Shown here: piece by piece, positions 23,039-32,535 of the stretch
Position numbering within the stretch: position 1 is the first letter of the stretch
Layout of the letters: the number at the start of each line of letters is the position of its first letter
Assembly (NCBI RefSeq): GCF_036013745.1
Contig: NZ_CP107880.1
Span: 434,001-498,000, forward strand
DNA from: Streptomyces sp. NBC_00483
GTDB taxonomy: Bacteria; Actinomycetota; Actinomycetes; Streptomycetales; Streptomycetaceae
Direction: 5' to 3'
DNA length: 64,000 bases
Made by a program: the position numbers and the translations under genes
The notes under the pieces: generated by a model
Database searches by the model: none
The model's input: only the letters and a program-made list of their open reading frames with translations
What the model was told of the DNA's origin: nothing

Positions 23039-24067
23039 CTAGCGCGCGCCCAGGCTCGATCCGCGCACCACCAACTCCGGCTGCAGCACCACCCGTCGGT
23101 GCTCGTGCGCACGCTCCGGGTCGTCCGCCGCCTCGATCTCCTCCAGGAGGAGGTCCGCAGCCAGGGCGCCCATGTGGACCGCGGGCTGTCGCACCGATGT
23201 GAGCGGGACCGCGGCCGCCGCCGCGAACTCGATGTCGTCGTAGCCGACGATCGCGATGTCGTCGGGCACCCGGACCCCGGCCGCGTACAGGGACTGCAGG
23301 ACGCCGAGGGCGAGGAGGTCGTTGGCGCAGAAGACGGCGGTGGGGCGCTCGGTGAGGCCGAGGAGGCGGGCGCCCGCGTCGCGGCCCGCTGCCACGTCGA
23401 GCCGTTCCGTCGGGAGTTCCCGCAACGCGGAGGACGGGAGGCCGGCTTCCTTCAGGGCGCGCTGGGCGCCCTGGCGGCGGTCCTGGACCTGGTTGAGCGT
23501 GCGGGGGCCGCTGACGTAGGCGATGCTGCGGTGTCCCGCGTCGATGAGGTGGCGCACGGCGAGCGCGCCGCCGTTGACGTCGTCGACCGAGACCGAGCAC
23601 TCGGTGGCGCCCTCGGCGACCCGGTCGACCAGGACGAACGGGATGTCGTGCCGGCGGAAGGCCTCCACGGTGGGGCCTGTCGCCTCGGCGGGCGTCAGGA
23701 GGACTCCGCGCACCCGCTGCTCGGCGAAGAGCGACAGGTACTCGGCCTCTTCGGCGGGACTCTGCGCGCTGTTGCACACCATCACCCCGAGCCCGGCGTC
23801 GCGCGCGGCACGCTCGGCGCCGCGCGCGACATCCACGAAGAACGGGTTGCCCATGTCGAGGACGAGCAGGCCGATGATGCGGCTGCGTCCGGCGCGCAAC
23901 TGCCGCGCCGACTCGCTGCGGACATAGCCGAGCCGCTCGATGGCGGCCTGCACGCGGGCACGCGTCGCGTCGGCCACGGCCTCGGGCCGGTTGATCACGT
24001 TCGAGACCGTGCCCACGGACACCCCCGCTTCGCGGGCGACGTCCTTGATCCCCACGGGCTGTCCCAT
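23039..24067 (-). CDS. LacI family regulator, probable rhamnose regulator 1
   Basis: 342 residues from the ATG at 24067, with AGGAGG upstream. The LacI helix-turn-helix is GIKDVAREAGVSVGTVSNVI with hinge ARQLRAGRSRIIGLLVLDMG. The periplasmic-binding-like ligand domain follows, with GYDDIEFAAAAAVPLTSVRQ near the C-terminus. It is very similar along its length to the second LacI protein at 34197-35234 (shared VLDMGNPFFVD, VMVCNSAQSP, RPTAVFCANDLLALGVLQSL). It is divergent from a GH78 rhamnosidase with two TGAATCGTTT-type sites between them, so rhamnose-type control is the best inference. Confidence 0.92.
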   Translation of the reverse strand: MGQPVGIKDVAREAGVSVGTVSNVINRPEAVADATRARVQAAIERLGYVRSESARQLRAGRSRIIGLLVLDMGNPFFVDVARGAERAARDAGLGVMVCNSAQSPAEEAEYLSLFAEQRVRGVLLTPAEATGPTVEAFRRHDIPFVLVDRVAEGATECSVSVDDVNGGALAVRHLIDAGHRSIAYVSGPRTLNQVQDRRQGAQRALKEAGLPSSALRELPTERLDVAAGRDAGARLLGLTERPTAVFCANDLLALGVLQSLYAAGVRVPDDIAIVGYDDIEFAAAAAVPLTSVRQPAVHMGALAADLLLEEIEAADDPERAHEHRRVVLQPELVVRGSSLGAR

Positions 24068-24154
24068 CGGGTGTGGTCCTCCTGGTGAGCTGGTGCGGCA
24101 GTCGGAGTGTACGTGGCGGGGCCCGTCCGGTGTTCGACACATCGGACGAGTGGG

Positions 24155-24166
24155 TGAATCGTTTCG
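24155..24166. promoter_or_regulatory. Candidate LacI operator 1, rhamnosidase region
   Basis: TGAATCGTTTCG (24155-24166) matches the rhamnose-locus motif TGAATCGATTCA in 9 of 12 positions. It lies 88 bp upstream of the LacI gene start. Confidence 0.55.
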
Positions 24167-24296
24167 GACTCGACTACCTCCCCAACAGGCGCGACGTCCC
24201 TCCCCCTGCCTCCATTCACCCAGCATGTCGCACCAGTAGGCCAGATACGCCTCATACATACCTCATGCACGCCCCTTGCCTCTCGCGGCGCGGACC

Positions 24297-24308
24297 TGAA
24301 TCGTTTGA
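24297..24308. promoter_or_regulatory. Candidate LacI operator 2, rhamnosidase promoter
   Basis: TGAATCGTTTGA (24297-24308), 36 bp before the rhamnosidase start, is another variant of the same motif. Its position fits repression of the rhamnosidase. Confidence 0.55.
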
Positions 24309-24344
24309 ACCGGAACGCCTTCACCGACGAAGGGACACCCCGAG

Positions 24345-27300
24345 ATGCGCAGCGACATACGTCGCAGAACCGTCCTCGCCGCGAGCGCGGGCGCGGTGCC
24401 CGTCATCGCGGCCGCGGCCCCCACCGCCGCCGCGGCCCCCACCGGACCCGCCGCGCTCCCCGCTCCACCCGCTCTCCCGAACGGCGCGGTCACAGGACTC
24501 ACCACCGAGCACCGCACCGACCCGCTCGGCACCGACGCCACCCGCCCCCGCTTCGGCTGGCGGCTCGGTTCGCGGAAGCGGGGCCTGACCCAGGGCGCGT
24601 ACCGGATCCGGGTGGCGTCGAGCGCCGCGCGGCTCGCCCGCGCCGACGTGTGGGACAGCGGCCGCGTGACGTCGTCCGACTCGGTGGCCGTGCGCTACGA
24701 CGGTCCCGGACTCAAGCCGTCCACCGGGTACTTCTGGTCCGTGACGGTGTGGGACGCGGACGGCCGGGAGGTCGGCGCCTCCCCCGCCGCCCGGTTCGAG
24801 ACCGCCCTGCTGAGCAGCGACGGCACCACCCGCTGGGACGGCGCGCAGTGGATCGGCATGAAGGGCAAGAAGCCCAACTCGGCGGGCGCGCCGCTGCTGC
24901 GGAGCGAGACCGCACTGCGCGGCAAGGGTCAGGTGCGCGAGGCGCGCCTGTACGTGTCGGCGCTCGGTGTCTACGAGGCGTACGTCAACGGCGAGCACGT
25001 CACGGTCCCCGAGGGCGAAGGCCGCACGGCCGAACTGCTCACCCCGGGCTGGACCAACTACGACACGAGCGTCAACTACATGACGTACGACGTCACGGAG
25101 TCGGTCACCCGCGGCGGCGGCCGTGCCGTGACGCTCGCCGCCGTGCTCGGCAACGGCTGGTACAACGCGCGCGTCTCCGAGGGCAGCAAGTACTACTCCA
25201 AGGACGGCAATCCGCTCGCCCTCAAGGCCAAGCTCCTGATCCGCTTCGCCGACGGCAGCACGCAGAGCGTCGTCACGAAGCCGGGCGCGGGCTGGAAGGC
25301 CACCGACACCGGCCCCTACCGCGCCGACGACATCTACGACGGTCAGACCTACGACGCCCGCAAGGAGCTCACCGGCTGGACGGCGAGCGGCTTCGACGCC
25401 TCGAAGTGGTCGGACGTGGAGGAGGTCGGTTACGCCGCGAAGTACCCGGACGCCAAGCTGACCGCCTACCCCGGCGAGACGGCCCGTCTGATGGAGAAGT
25501 GGGACCGCACCCCTCAGTCGCTGACGGTCTACTCCGAGGTCACGGGCGAGGAGTCGAGCGCCAACGGCAAGGGCCGCATCGTCCCCGACCCCGCCCGCTC
25601 CACCGACGGCAAGCCGGGCCCGGTCCCCCTGCGCCCCGGTGACACCGCCGTCTTCGACCTCGGCCAGAACATGGTCGGCGTCCCCCGCTACACGCTGCGC
25701 GGCACCGCCGGAGCCGAAGTCGTCGTCAGATTCGGCGAGATGCTCAACGACGACAGCAAGGGCGCCGACGGCCCCGAGGGCTCGCTGTACCGGGCCAATC
25801 TGCGCTCGGCGAAGGCCACGAGCACATACGTCCTCAAGGGCGCGGGCAGCGGCGAGACACACCAGGACTCGCTCACCTTCTACGGCTTCCGCTACGTGTC
25901 GGTGGAGGTGACCACGAAGGACGCCGAGGTCACGGTCTCGGACGTGACCGGCAAGGTCGCCACTTCCGCGATCCGTGAGACCGGCAGCATCACGACCAAC
26001 GACGAAGACATCAACCAGCTGATCAGCAACGTCCATTGGGGTCAGCGCGGCAACTATCTGTGGGTGCCCACCGACTGCCCGCAACGCGACGAGCGGCTCG
26101 GCTGGACCGGCGACACGCAGGTGTTCTCCAGCACCGGCCTCTACAACACGGACTCGGTCGCCTTCCTCAGCCACTTCGAGGACATCCTGATCGAGTCGCA
26201 GAAGACGTACGGCGTCGACGGCGCGCAGTTCACGGCGGTCGCGCCCGGCAACCGGTACAACGCGGCGGAGCCGTGCAGCGGTTGGGCGGACTGCGGGGTC
26301 GTCGTGCCGTGGACCGTATGGCAGATGAGCGGCGACCGGACCATCATCGACCGCAGCTGGGACGCGATGGTCCGCTACATCGACTGGATCAAGAAGAAGG
26401 GCGGCGACAGCTACGCAGGACAGGGCGCGATCTTCGCCGACTGGCTCGCCTTCCAGAACACCGGCACCCAGCTGATGAGCGACGTCTACTACGCGTACAG
26501 CGTCCGCCTGATGGCACAGATGGCGAAGGCCACCGACCGCGCCGCGGAGTCGAAGGCGTACGAGGACCTCTTCACCCGCGTCCGCCGCGCCTTCATGGCC
26601 AAGTACATCGTCGTCGACGGCGACAAGATCACCGTACGGTCCAGCCTCGGCGGCAAGCCGGTCATGGGCGGCGACCCTGAGGACAACAGCCAGTCGGCCC
26701 TCCTCTGGGTCCTCAAGCTCGGCTTCTACGACACCCAGGCCCAACGCCGGGCGCTGGTCGGCCTGTTGGCGGACAACATCGGCAACGACGCGGCGTACAA
26801 GGCCGCCCACCCCGACAGCGCCCGCGTCGACTACGCGGAGAACACCCTGTCGGTCGGCTTCCTCGGGGTGAATGTGCTGGCGCCGGTCCTCACCGACGAG
26901 GGCCGCCCCGACCTCGCGTACAAGCTGCTGCACCAGGACGCCATGCCCTCATGGCTGTACTCGGTGAAGAACGGCGCGACGACGATCTGGGAACGCTGGA
27001 ACTCCTACTCCAAGGACGACGGTTTCGGCCCGGTGGAGATGAACTCCTTCAACCACTACTCGTACGGCGCGATCATGGAGTGGATGTACGCGTACATGGC
27101 GGGCATCGCCGTCGACCCCGACCACCCCGGCTTCCAGCGCTTCCGGCTCCAGCCGCACGTCGACCCGACGGGCGCCATCACCCAGGTGTCGGCGCGGCAC
27201 ATGTCGCCCTACGGCGAGATCACCAGCGAGTGGGAGCTGGCCAAGGACGGGACGTTGACGTTCGAGGCCACCGTGCCCGCCAACACGGAGGCGACGCTGA

Positions 27301-27449
27301 GCCTGCCCAGCGTGTCGGCGTCGTCGGTGCGCGCGGGGCGTACGCCGCTCGCGCAGGTCGAGGGCGTGCGGGCGGCGGGCTTCGCCGACGGAAGGGCGAC
27401 GTTCCGGCTGCCTGCGGGGCGGTATCAGCTGACGAGTTCGGTGCGCTGA
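24345..27449 (+). CDS. Secreted GH78 alpha-L-rhamnosidase
   Basis: 1034 residues. A twin-arginine signal (RSDIRRRTVLAASAGAVPVI then an Ala-rich h/c region to about residue 32) sends it out by the Tat pathway. Fibronectin-like and beta-sandwich domains follow (RPRFGWRLGSRKRGLTQGAY), then a beta-sandwich with LGLYEAYVNGEHVT-like sequence (ALGVYEAYVNGEHV), and the alpha/alpha-barrel catalytic domain from about residue 540. The GH78 hallmark DCPQRDERLGWTGD is at residues 577-590. Length and order resemble SaRha78A of Streptomyces avermitilis, whose CBM67-containing architecture it probably shares. It releases L-rhamnose from plant glycosides and polysaccharides, feeding the importer at 35-40 kb. 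The region just after the stop is a 23-bp tandem repeat. Confidence 0.95.
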   Translation: MRSDIRRRTVLAASAGAVPVIAAAAPTAAAAPTGPAALPAPPALPNGAVTGLTTEHRTDPLGTDATRPRFGWRLGSRKRGLTQGAYRIRVASSAARLARADVWDSGRVTSSDSVAVRYDGPGLKPSTGYFWSVTVWDADGREVGASPAARFETALLSSDGTTRWDGAQWIGMKGKKPNSAGAPLLRSETALRGKGQVREARLYVSALGVYEAYVNGEHVTVPEGEGRTAELLTPGWTNYDTSVNYMTYDVTESVTRGGGRAVTLAAVLGNGWYNARVSEGSKYYSKDGNPLALKAKLLIRFADGSTQSVVTKPGAGWKATDTGPYRADDIYDGQTYDARKELTGWTASGFDASKWSDVEEVGYAAKYPDAKLTAYPGETARLMEKWDRTPQSLTVYSEVTGEESSANGKGRIVPDPARSTDGKPGPVPLRPGDTAVFDLGQNMVGVPRYTLRGTAGAEVVVRFGEMLNDDSKGADGPEGSLYRANLRSAKATSTYVLKGAGSGETHQDSLTFYGFRYVSVEVTTKDAEVTVSDVTGKVATSAIRETGSITTNDEDINQLISNVHWGQRGNYLWVPTDCPQRDERLGWTGDTQVFSSTGLYNTDSVAFLSHFEDILIESQKTYGVDGAQFTAVAPGNRYNAAEPCSGWADCGVVVPWTVWQMSGDRTIIDRSWDAMVRYIDWIKKKGGDSYAGQGAIFADWLAFQNTGTQLMSDVYYAYSVRLMAQMAKATDRAAESKAYEDLFTRVRRAFMAKYIVVDGDKITVRSSLGGKPVMGGDPEDNSQSALLWVLKLGFYDTQAQRRALVGLLADNIGNDAAYKAAHPDSARVDYAENTLSVGFLGVNVLAPVLTDEGRPDLAYKLLHQDAMPSWLYSVKNGATTIWERWNSYSKDDGFGPVEMNSFNHYSYGAIMEWMYAYMAGIAVDPDHPGFQRFRLQPHVDPTGAITQVSARHMSPYGEITSEWELAKDGTLTFEATVPANTEATLSLPSVSASSVRAGRTPLAQVEGVRAAGFADGRATFRLPAGRYQLTSSVR

Positions 27450-27504
27450 CGCGGTCGGGTTCGGTGCGCTGACGCGGTCGGGCTCGGTCCGCTGACGCGA
27501 GAGG
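27436..27504 (+). repeat. 23-bp tandem repeat containing the rhamnosidase stop codon
   Basis: Three copies (27436-27458, 27459-27481, 27482-27504): the first two are GTTCGGTGCGCTGACGCGGT plus CGG, the third differs at four bases or so. The first copy includes the last codons (SVR) and TGA of the rhamnosidase gene, so the gene's end has been duplicated downstream. Confidence 0.8.
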
Positions 27505-27515
27505 GCGGGCTCTCC

Positions 27516-28508
27516 TCATCCTCCGTGGGCACTCGGTGGAGGACGCCAGGAGGGCTCGCCCCGCCGCGACCGCCTTCGCCATTCGCCGGGAGTGGTGCCG
27601 TAGGCCTCGCGGAAGCGGCGCGAGAAGAAGGCGGGATTGCCGAAGCCCCAGCTCCGGGCAACCGCCTCGATCGTGCGGTGCGCATGCGAGGGCGCCGCGA
27701 GGTCACTGCGGGCGCCCTCCAGTCGTCGGCGGACGATCCACTTCTCGAGACTGAGCCCGCCGTCCGCGCACAGTCGGTACAGCGTCCGCACGGACGTGTT
27801 GTGCGCCCACGCGATCCGTTGCGGGGTGAGATCGGGTTCCCTCAGATGGACGCGGGCGTAGGCCAGGACCCGGGTCAGGAGGGTTTCCGTGGCGACGGCG
27901 CGGCGGGTGGCGTCGTCGCCCGCGACGGACACCACCCAGGCCCGGACGAGTTCCAGGGTGGCCGAGGCCAGGGCGTCGGCTTCGGGGCCCGTGGCGACGC
28001 GGTCGGCGATGCCGTGCAGGCCGTGCACGTGGTTGATCAACAACTGGCCGACGGGGCTGTGTTCGAGCGTCGGGATCGCGGCGCGGATCGCCTCTTCGGG
28101 CAGCCCCAGGCGTTCGGTGTCGAACATCAGGGCAAGCGTGCTGCCGAGGCCCGACCACCAGTACTCGTACCCGGCGGGCATGTGTTGCAGGGTCGCGCTG
28201 TTCGGGCCGATGCGCTGGTGATGGTCGGTCCAGGAGAAGCCGCCGGATCCCTGGCGATGAATGTTGATCGCGACGGTGTCCAGAGCATCGCGTCGCGCCT
28301 GCCGGGGTGAGCGGGAGACGCGCATCCCGGTGCCCTGGGTGTGGAAGAGCGTCAGTGGGCCGAGGGGCCAGAGTTCGAGGCGTTGCCAGACCGTTCCCTC
28401 GGGCTCCTCCACCTCGACGGAGGAGACACCGCCCGCACCGGCGGCCACCGCTTCGAAGGCCCCGATCCGGTCGCCGACCGGAAGGTCGCTTGTGTCGAGG
28501 ACGAGCAC
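27516..28508 (-). CDS. AraC family transcriptional regulator
   Basis: 330 residues from a GTG at 28508, with GGGGAGG 4 bases upstream. The N-terminal half is an AraC-binding-like domain (FEAVAAGAGGVSSVEVEEPE to SATLQHMPAGYEYWWSG), the C-terminal 110 residues the double helix-turn-helix (LTRVLAYARVHLREPDLTPQ, RIAWAHNTSVRTLYRLCADG and the second helix-turn-helix ARSWGFGNPAFFSRRFREAY then GTTPGEWRRRSR). It is divergent from the LAL regulator gene with 273 bp between. No linked target is obvious, though the LAL and hydrolase genes on the other side are candidates. An open frame continues upstream but lacks homology and is not used. Confidence 0.88.
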   Translation of the reverse strand: MLVLDTSDLPVGDRIGAFEAVAAGAGGVSSVEVEEPEGTVWQRLELWPLGPLTLFHTQGTGMRVSRSPRQARRDALDTVAINIHRQGSGGFSWTDHHQRIGPNSATLQHMPAGYEYWWSGLGSTLALMFDTERLGLPEEAIRAAIPTLEHSPVGQLLINHVHGLHGIADRVATGPEADALASATLELVRAWVVSVAGDDATRRAVATETLLTRVLAYARVHLREPDLTPQRIAWAHNTSVRTLYRLCADGGLSLEKWIVRRRLEGARSDLAAPSHAHRTIEAVARSWGFGNPAFFSRRFREAYGTTPGEWRRRSRRGEPSWRPPPSAHGG

Positions 28509-28781
28509 AACGCCTCCCCTGCCGGCAGCGGCCCGTCGCCGCCCGAGGCGCCAGTGTCCGCCGCGTGCGTCTTGCCGGGCAAAGGTGAATGTACGCAGCA
28601 CAGGCCTGCGCTCACGCCTCCTGTGGCGCACGGTGCGCCAGGTGCGGAGGTCGCGTGCGGACAGGGTCGTGGCACGCAGAGGACAGGCGCCGGCAGGCAG
28701 GGGCAAGCCGACGGACGACACCCGTGGCACGCTCCCACACAAGTCCTTCACAACTGCGGGGTGCGGCGAGAGGTGCTGGGT

Positions 28782-31526
28782 ATGACCTTCCACGGCCGGT
28801 CCGATGAGCGCGGACAACTCGACCTCCTGGTCGCGGACTTGCGTCAGGGGCTGAGCGGCGTCCTCTTCCTGCAAGGTGACGCGGGGATCGGCAAGAGCGC
28901 ACTGATCGACCACGTGGTCACGGAGGCGGCGGACCTTCGGGTGCTGCGGCTGGCGGGGATCGAGGCGGAGGCGGGGTTCGCGTTCGCCGCGCTGCAACGG
29001 CTGCTCGTCCCGTTCCAGGACGAACTCAAGGAAGGTGGGGCGTTGTTGCCGCTCCAGCAGGAGGCGCTGAAGGTCGCCTGCGGGCTGGCCGACGGGCCTC
29101 CGGCGGACCGGTTCCTGGTGGGGCTCGCCCTGCTGGCCTTTCTCGCGGACAAGGCCAAGCTGCGTCCGGTGCTGTGCTGTGTCGACGACGCCTGCCTCCT
29201 CGACCGGGACTCCCTGGAGGTGTTCGCCTTCGTGGGCCGTCGGCTGCACGCCGAGGGAGTCGGCTTCGTCTTCGCCGCCAGGTCCGGTTTCGACATCCCG
29301 CCCGGTCTGCCCGTCGTCCCGGTCCCCGGCCTGGTGGAGCCGGATGCGCTGGAGCTGCTGCGGTCCGTGGCGGACGGTCCTCTCGACCCCGTGGTCGGGG
29401 CCCGCATCGTGGCGGCGACCGGCGGCAACCCCCGGGCGCTGAGCGACCTCGGCCGGGAACTCTCCGCCGAACACCTCGCCGGTTCGCTGGCCCTGCCCGA
29501 GCCATTGCCCGTGGGGAGCCGACTGGAGGAGCACTACCGGCAGCAGGTACGCGGGCTGCCCGACGCCACGCGCATGTGGCTGGTGCTCGCCGCCGCCGAG
29601 CCCAGCGGTGACCTTCACTATCTTGCGCGCGCGGCGCACCTGTTGGGTATCGCGGCGGACGCGTCGGGGCCCGCCGAGGACGCGGGGATGGTGGTGTTGC
29701 GCGCCGCCGTGGAGTTCCGGCATCCGCTGGTGCGCCCGGCCGTGTACGGGGGTGCCACGAGCGTGCAACGGCGTGCTGCGCACCGCGCGTTGGCGAATGT
29801 CACGGACCGTCCGGACGACCGGGATCTGCGGGCCTGGCATCTCGCTGCCACCGTGCCCGGCCGTGATGCCGCCGTGGCGGACGAGGTGGAGCGTGCCGCC
29901 GACCGGGCCGCGACACGCGGTGGGCATGCGGCACGGGTGACGTTCATGGCTCGGGCGGCGGAGCTCTCGCCGGACGGCGGTGCCCGGGCCGGGCGGTTTC
30001 TCGCCGCCGCCGAGGCCGCCGTCGCCGCCGGAGCGCCGCTGCAGGCCGATGTGCTGCTGGGGGCGGTCGACGTCGGTCTGTTGAGCGAGGCGGGGCGATC
30101 CGGCGCGCTGCTGGTGCGGGCCGGTGTCGTCGACGGCCTGGGCGGGCCCGATGCCCATGCGCGGGCGTCGGCGCTGTGCCTCGCCGCCGCGTCCGCGTTC
30201 GGGGATCAGGAGCCGGGTCGCAAACGCCAAGCACTGCTGCACGCCGCCGAGTTGACGTTCACCGCACGGCACCGTGCCCCCGCCACGACGGCTGCCGAGA
30301 TCGCGCGCGCGGTGGACTCCCTGGCGGCATCCGGGCCGCTAACGGGCATCGACGAACTGCTGCGCGGCTTCACCGTCCTGGCCGGTGACAGCTACGAACA
30401 GGCCGTCCCCCAACTGCGCAAGGCTCTGACGTCGCTGCTCGCACCGGACACTCCGGACGACGTGGTACTGGGCGGCTACGGGCTCGGCGCCTGGTTCTCC
30501 ACCCTGTTGTGGGACCACGACGCCCGTACCGCCCTGTTGGAGCGCGCCGATGGCATCGCCCGCCGGCGCGGAGCCCTGGGACACCTCGACGCGATTCTCT
30601 CCTGCTCCGCCATGGCCGAGACCACGCTGGGACATCTGGCGGCCGCCGAGGCACTGGAGGCCGACGGCCGCCAACTCCGGGCGGCGATGGGCAGACCCGC
30701 CGCCCAGCCACAGCCTGACCGGAATGCCGAACTGCTGGCCTGGCGTGCCGCCGACAACGGCCCGCGGGAAGTACTGCACCGGGCACTCGAGGACGCGCGC
30801 ACGCGCGGCGACGGAGCGCTGGAGTCCCTCGCGCACGGCGGCGTACTGATCCTCGCGCTGGGAAGCGGGGACTACGCCACGGCCCGCCCCGTGGCAGAAG
30901 AACTCGTCCGGCCCGATGCGCTCGGGCTGTACTCCCGGCACCTGCCGGCGGTCGTCGAGGTGGGCGTGCGCTGCGGGGACCGCACGCTGGCGACCGCGGC
31001 CCTGCGCATCCTGGCCGGCCGGGCCACAGCCGCGGGCACGCCGTGGGCGCTGGGGCTGCTGGCGCGCTCCCGGGCCCTGCTCGCCGGGGCGGGGGACGCC
31101 GAACCGCTGTACCGCGAGGCCGTCGATCTGCTGTCCCGGACGAACGCCGAGGCCGACCTTGCCGTCGCCCACCTGTTGTACGGCGAATGGCTGCGCCGGC
31201 GAAGGCGCCGCAAGGACGCACGGGCGCCCCTGCGGACCGCCCTGACCATGTTCCGCACCATGGACGCGGGCGCCTTCGCACAGCGTGCCGCACGCGAACT
31301 GGCCGCCACCGGCGCGCACTTGACCAAGGTTCCCGAAGGGGCACGGGAGCCTCTGACCTCCCAGGAGTTGAAGATCGCCCACCTGGCGGCGCAGGGCGCG
31401 ACCAACGCCGAGATCGCCACCCAGATGATCATCAGCGCCAGCACGGTCGACTACCACCTGCGCAAGGTGTTCCGGAAGTTGGACGTGCCCTCCCGGCGCC
31501 GGCTCGCCGAGGCCCTACGCGCGTGA
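28782..31526 (+). CDS. LAL-family (LuxR-type, ATPase-linked) transcriptional regulator
   Basis: 914 residues from the ATG at 28782 (GAGAGG 8 bases upstream). An N-terminal AAA-type ATPase has Walker A GDAGIGKS at residues 32-39 and a Walker B-like LRPVLCCVDDACLLDRDSLE. The centre is a long helical, TPR-like array. The C-terminal LuxR helix-turn-helix is LTSQELKIAHLAAQGATNAE then IATQMIISASTVDYHLRKVF. LAL regulators are pathway activators in Streptomyces antibiotic and carbohydrate clusters. Three alpha/beta hydrolase genes follow in the same direction 96 bp later and are likely targets or operon members. Effector unknown. Confidence 0.92.
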   Translation: MTFHGRSDERGQLDLLVADLRQGLSGVLFLQGDAGIGKSALIDHVVTEAADLRVLRLAGIEAEAGFAFAALQRLLVPFQDELKEGGALLPLQQEALKVACGLADGPPADRFLVGLALLAFLADKAKLRPVLCCVDDACLLDRDSLEVFAFVGRRLHAEGVGFVFAARSGFDIPPGLPVVPVPGLVEPDALELLRSVADGPLDPVVGARIVAATGGNPRALSDLGRELSAEHLAGSLALPEPLPVGSRLEEHYRQQVRGLPDATRMWLVLAAAEPSGDLHYLARAAHLLGIAADASGPAEDAGMVVLRAAVEFRHPLVRPAVYGGATSVQRRAAHRALANVTDRPDDRDLRAWHLAATVPGRDAAVADEVERAADRAATRGGHAARVTFMARAAELSPDGGARAGRFLAAAEAAVAAGAPLQADVLLGAVDVGLLSEAGRSGALLVRAGVVDGLGGPDAHARASALCLAAASAFGDQEPGRKRQALLHAAELTFTARHRAPATTAAEIARAVDSLAASGPLTGIDELLRGFTVLAGDSYEQAVPQLRKALTSLLAPDTPDDVVLGGYGLGAWFSTLLWDHDARTALLERADGIARRRGALGHLDAILSCSAMAETTLGHLAAAEALEADGRQLRAAMGRPAAQPQPDRNAELLAWRAADNGPREVLHRALEDARTRGDGALESLAHGGVLILALGSGDYATARPVAEELVRPDALGLYSRHLPAVVEVGVRCGDRTLATAALRILAGRATAAGTPWALGLLARSRALLAGAGDAEPLYREAVDLLSRTNAEADLAVAHLLYGEWLRRRRRRKDARAPLRTALTMFRTMDAGAFAQRAARELAATGAHLTKVPEGAREPLTSQELKIAHLAAQGATNAEIATQMIISASTVDYHLRKVFRKLDVPSRRRLAEALRA

Positions 31527-31622
31527 CCGCGCCCACTACGCGGCGCACGTGATGCGGCGACCGCCCGGACCGGCGAACCATCGAAGCGTCACAGCCAACC
31601 CCTCCTCGGTCGGGAGCAGTTC

Positions 31623-32447
31623 ATGCCCTACGTCGCCACATCCGACGGTGCGCAGATCTTCTACAAAGACTGGGGTACGGGCCGCCCCGTCGTCCTCAGC
31701 CACGGCTGGCCCCTGAGCTCCGACAGCTGGGAGGCCCAGCAGCTGTTCCTGGCCACTCACGGCTACCGCGTCATCGCCCACGACAGGCGCGGCCACGGCC
31801 GCTCCACGCAGACGTGGAGCGGCAACGAGATGAACACCTACGCCGACGACCTGGCCACGCTCATCGACACCCTGGACCTGCGCGATGTCACCCTGGTCGG
31901 CTTCTCCACCGGCGGCGGCGAGGTCGCCCGTTACGTCGGCCGCCACAGCACCGCCCGCGTCGCCCAGGTCGTCCTCGTTTCGGCGGTGCCGCCGTTCATG
32001 CTGAAGACGGCCGACAACCCCGGCGGCGTTCCCATCGAGACCTTCGACGCCATCCGGGCCGGTTCGCTCGCCGACCGCTCGCAGCTCTACCGCGACCTGG
32101 CCGACGGCCCGTTCTTCGGCAACAACCGGCCCGGCGCCGATGTCTCCCAGGGCATCCGGGAGGCGTTCTGGCGCCAGGGCCTGCAGGCCGGGCACCGGAG
32201 CGCCTACGAGTGCATCGCGGCGTTCTCCGCGACCGACTTCCGCGCCGACCTGGACGCCATCGACGTGCCCACGCTGGTCATCCACGGCGACGACGACCAG
32301 GTCGTGCCCTTCGAGGTCGGCGGCAAGGCGTCGGCCGCCCGCATCAAGAACGCGACGCTGAAGGTCTACCCGGGCGCTCCGCACGGCATCACCGACACGC
32401 ACAAGGACCAACTCGGCGCGGATCTGCTGGAGTTCCTGAACTCCTGA
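31623..32447 (+). CDS. Alpha/beta hydrolase (chloroperoxidase/esterase type)
   Basis: 274 residues. It reads [20 protein letters not shown] then [20 protein letters not shown], with nucleophile elbow GFSTGGGE at about residue 98, acid in HGDDDQVVP and His in [12 protein letters not shown]. These features and the length match cofactor-free haloperoxidases and related esterases, which carry perhydrolase side activity. It is the first of three hydrolase genes transcribed together. No signal peptide. The natural substrate is unknown. Confidence 0.9.
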   Translation: MPYVATSDGAQIFYKDWGTGRPVVLSHGWPLSSDSWEAQQLFLATHGYRVIAHDRRGHGRSTQTWSGNEMNTYADDLATLIDTLDLRDVTLVGFSTGGGEVARYVGRHSTARVAQVVLVSAVPPFMLKTADNPGGVPIETFDAIRAGSLADRSQLYRDLADGPFFGNNRPGADVSQGIREAFWRQGLQAGHRSAYECIAAFSATDFRADLDAIDVPTLVIHGDDDQVVPFEVGGKASAARIKNATLKVYPGAPHGITDTHKDQLGADLLEFLNS

Positions 32448-32535
32448 AGCGGCTCCCGAGCCGCCGCCGCACCGAGCCCGGCACACGGTTTCTGCACGGC
32501 CCTTCCCTGCCTGCCCGCTTCAGAAGGAGTCACCC

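Noticed and set aside
24321..26933. 870-codon open frame on the minus strand opposite the rhamnosidase
   Set aside because: It is a shadow of the GC-rich rhamnosidase gene, full of Val/Gly/Arg runs without domain sequence, and shares no start or ribosome site.
28509..30272. N-terminal extension of the AraC gene frame beyond 28508
   Set aside because: The sequence upstream of the GTG is low-complexity shadow of the LAL gene on the other strand.
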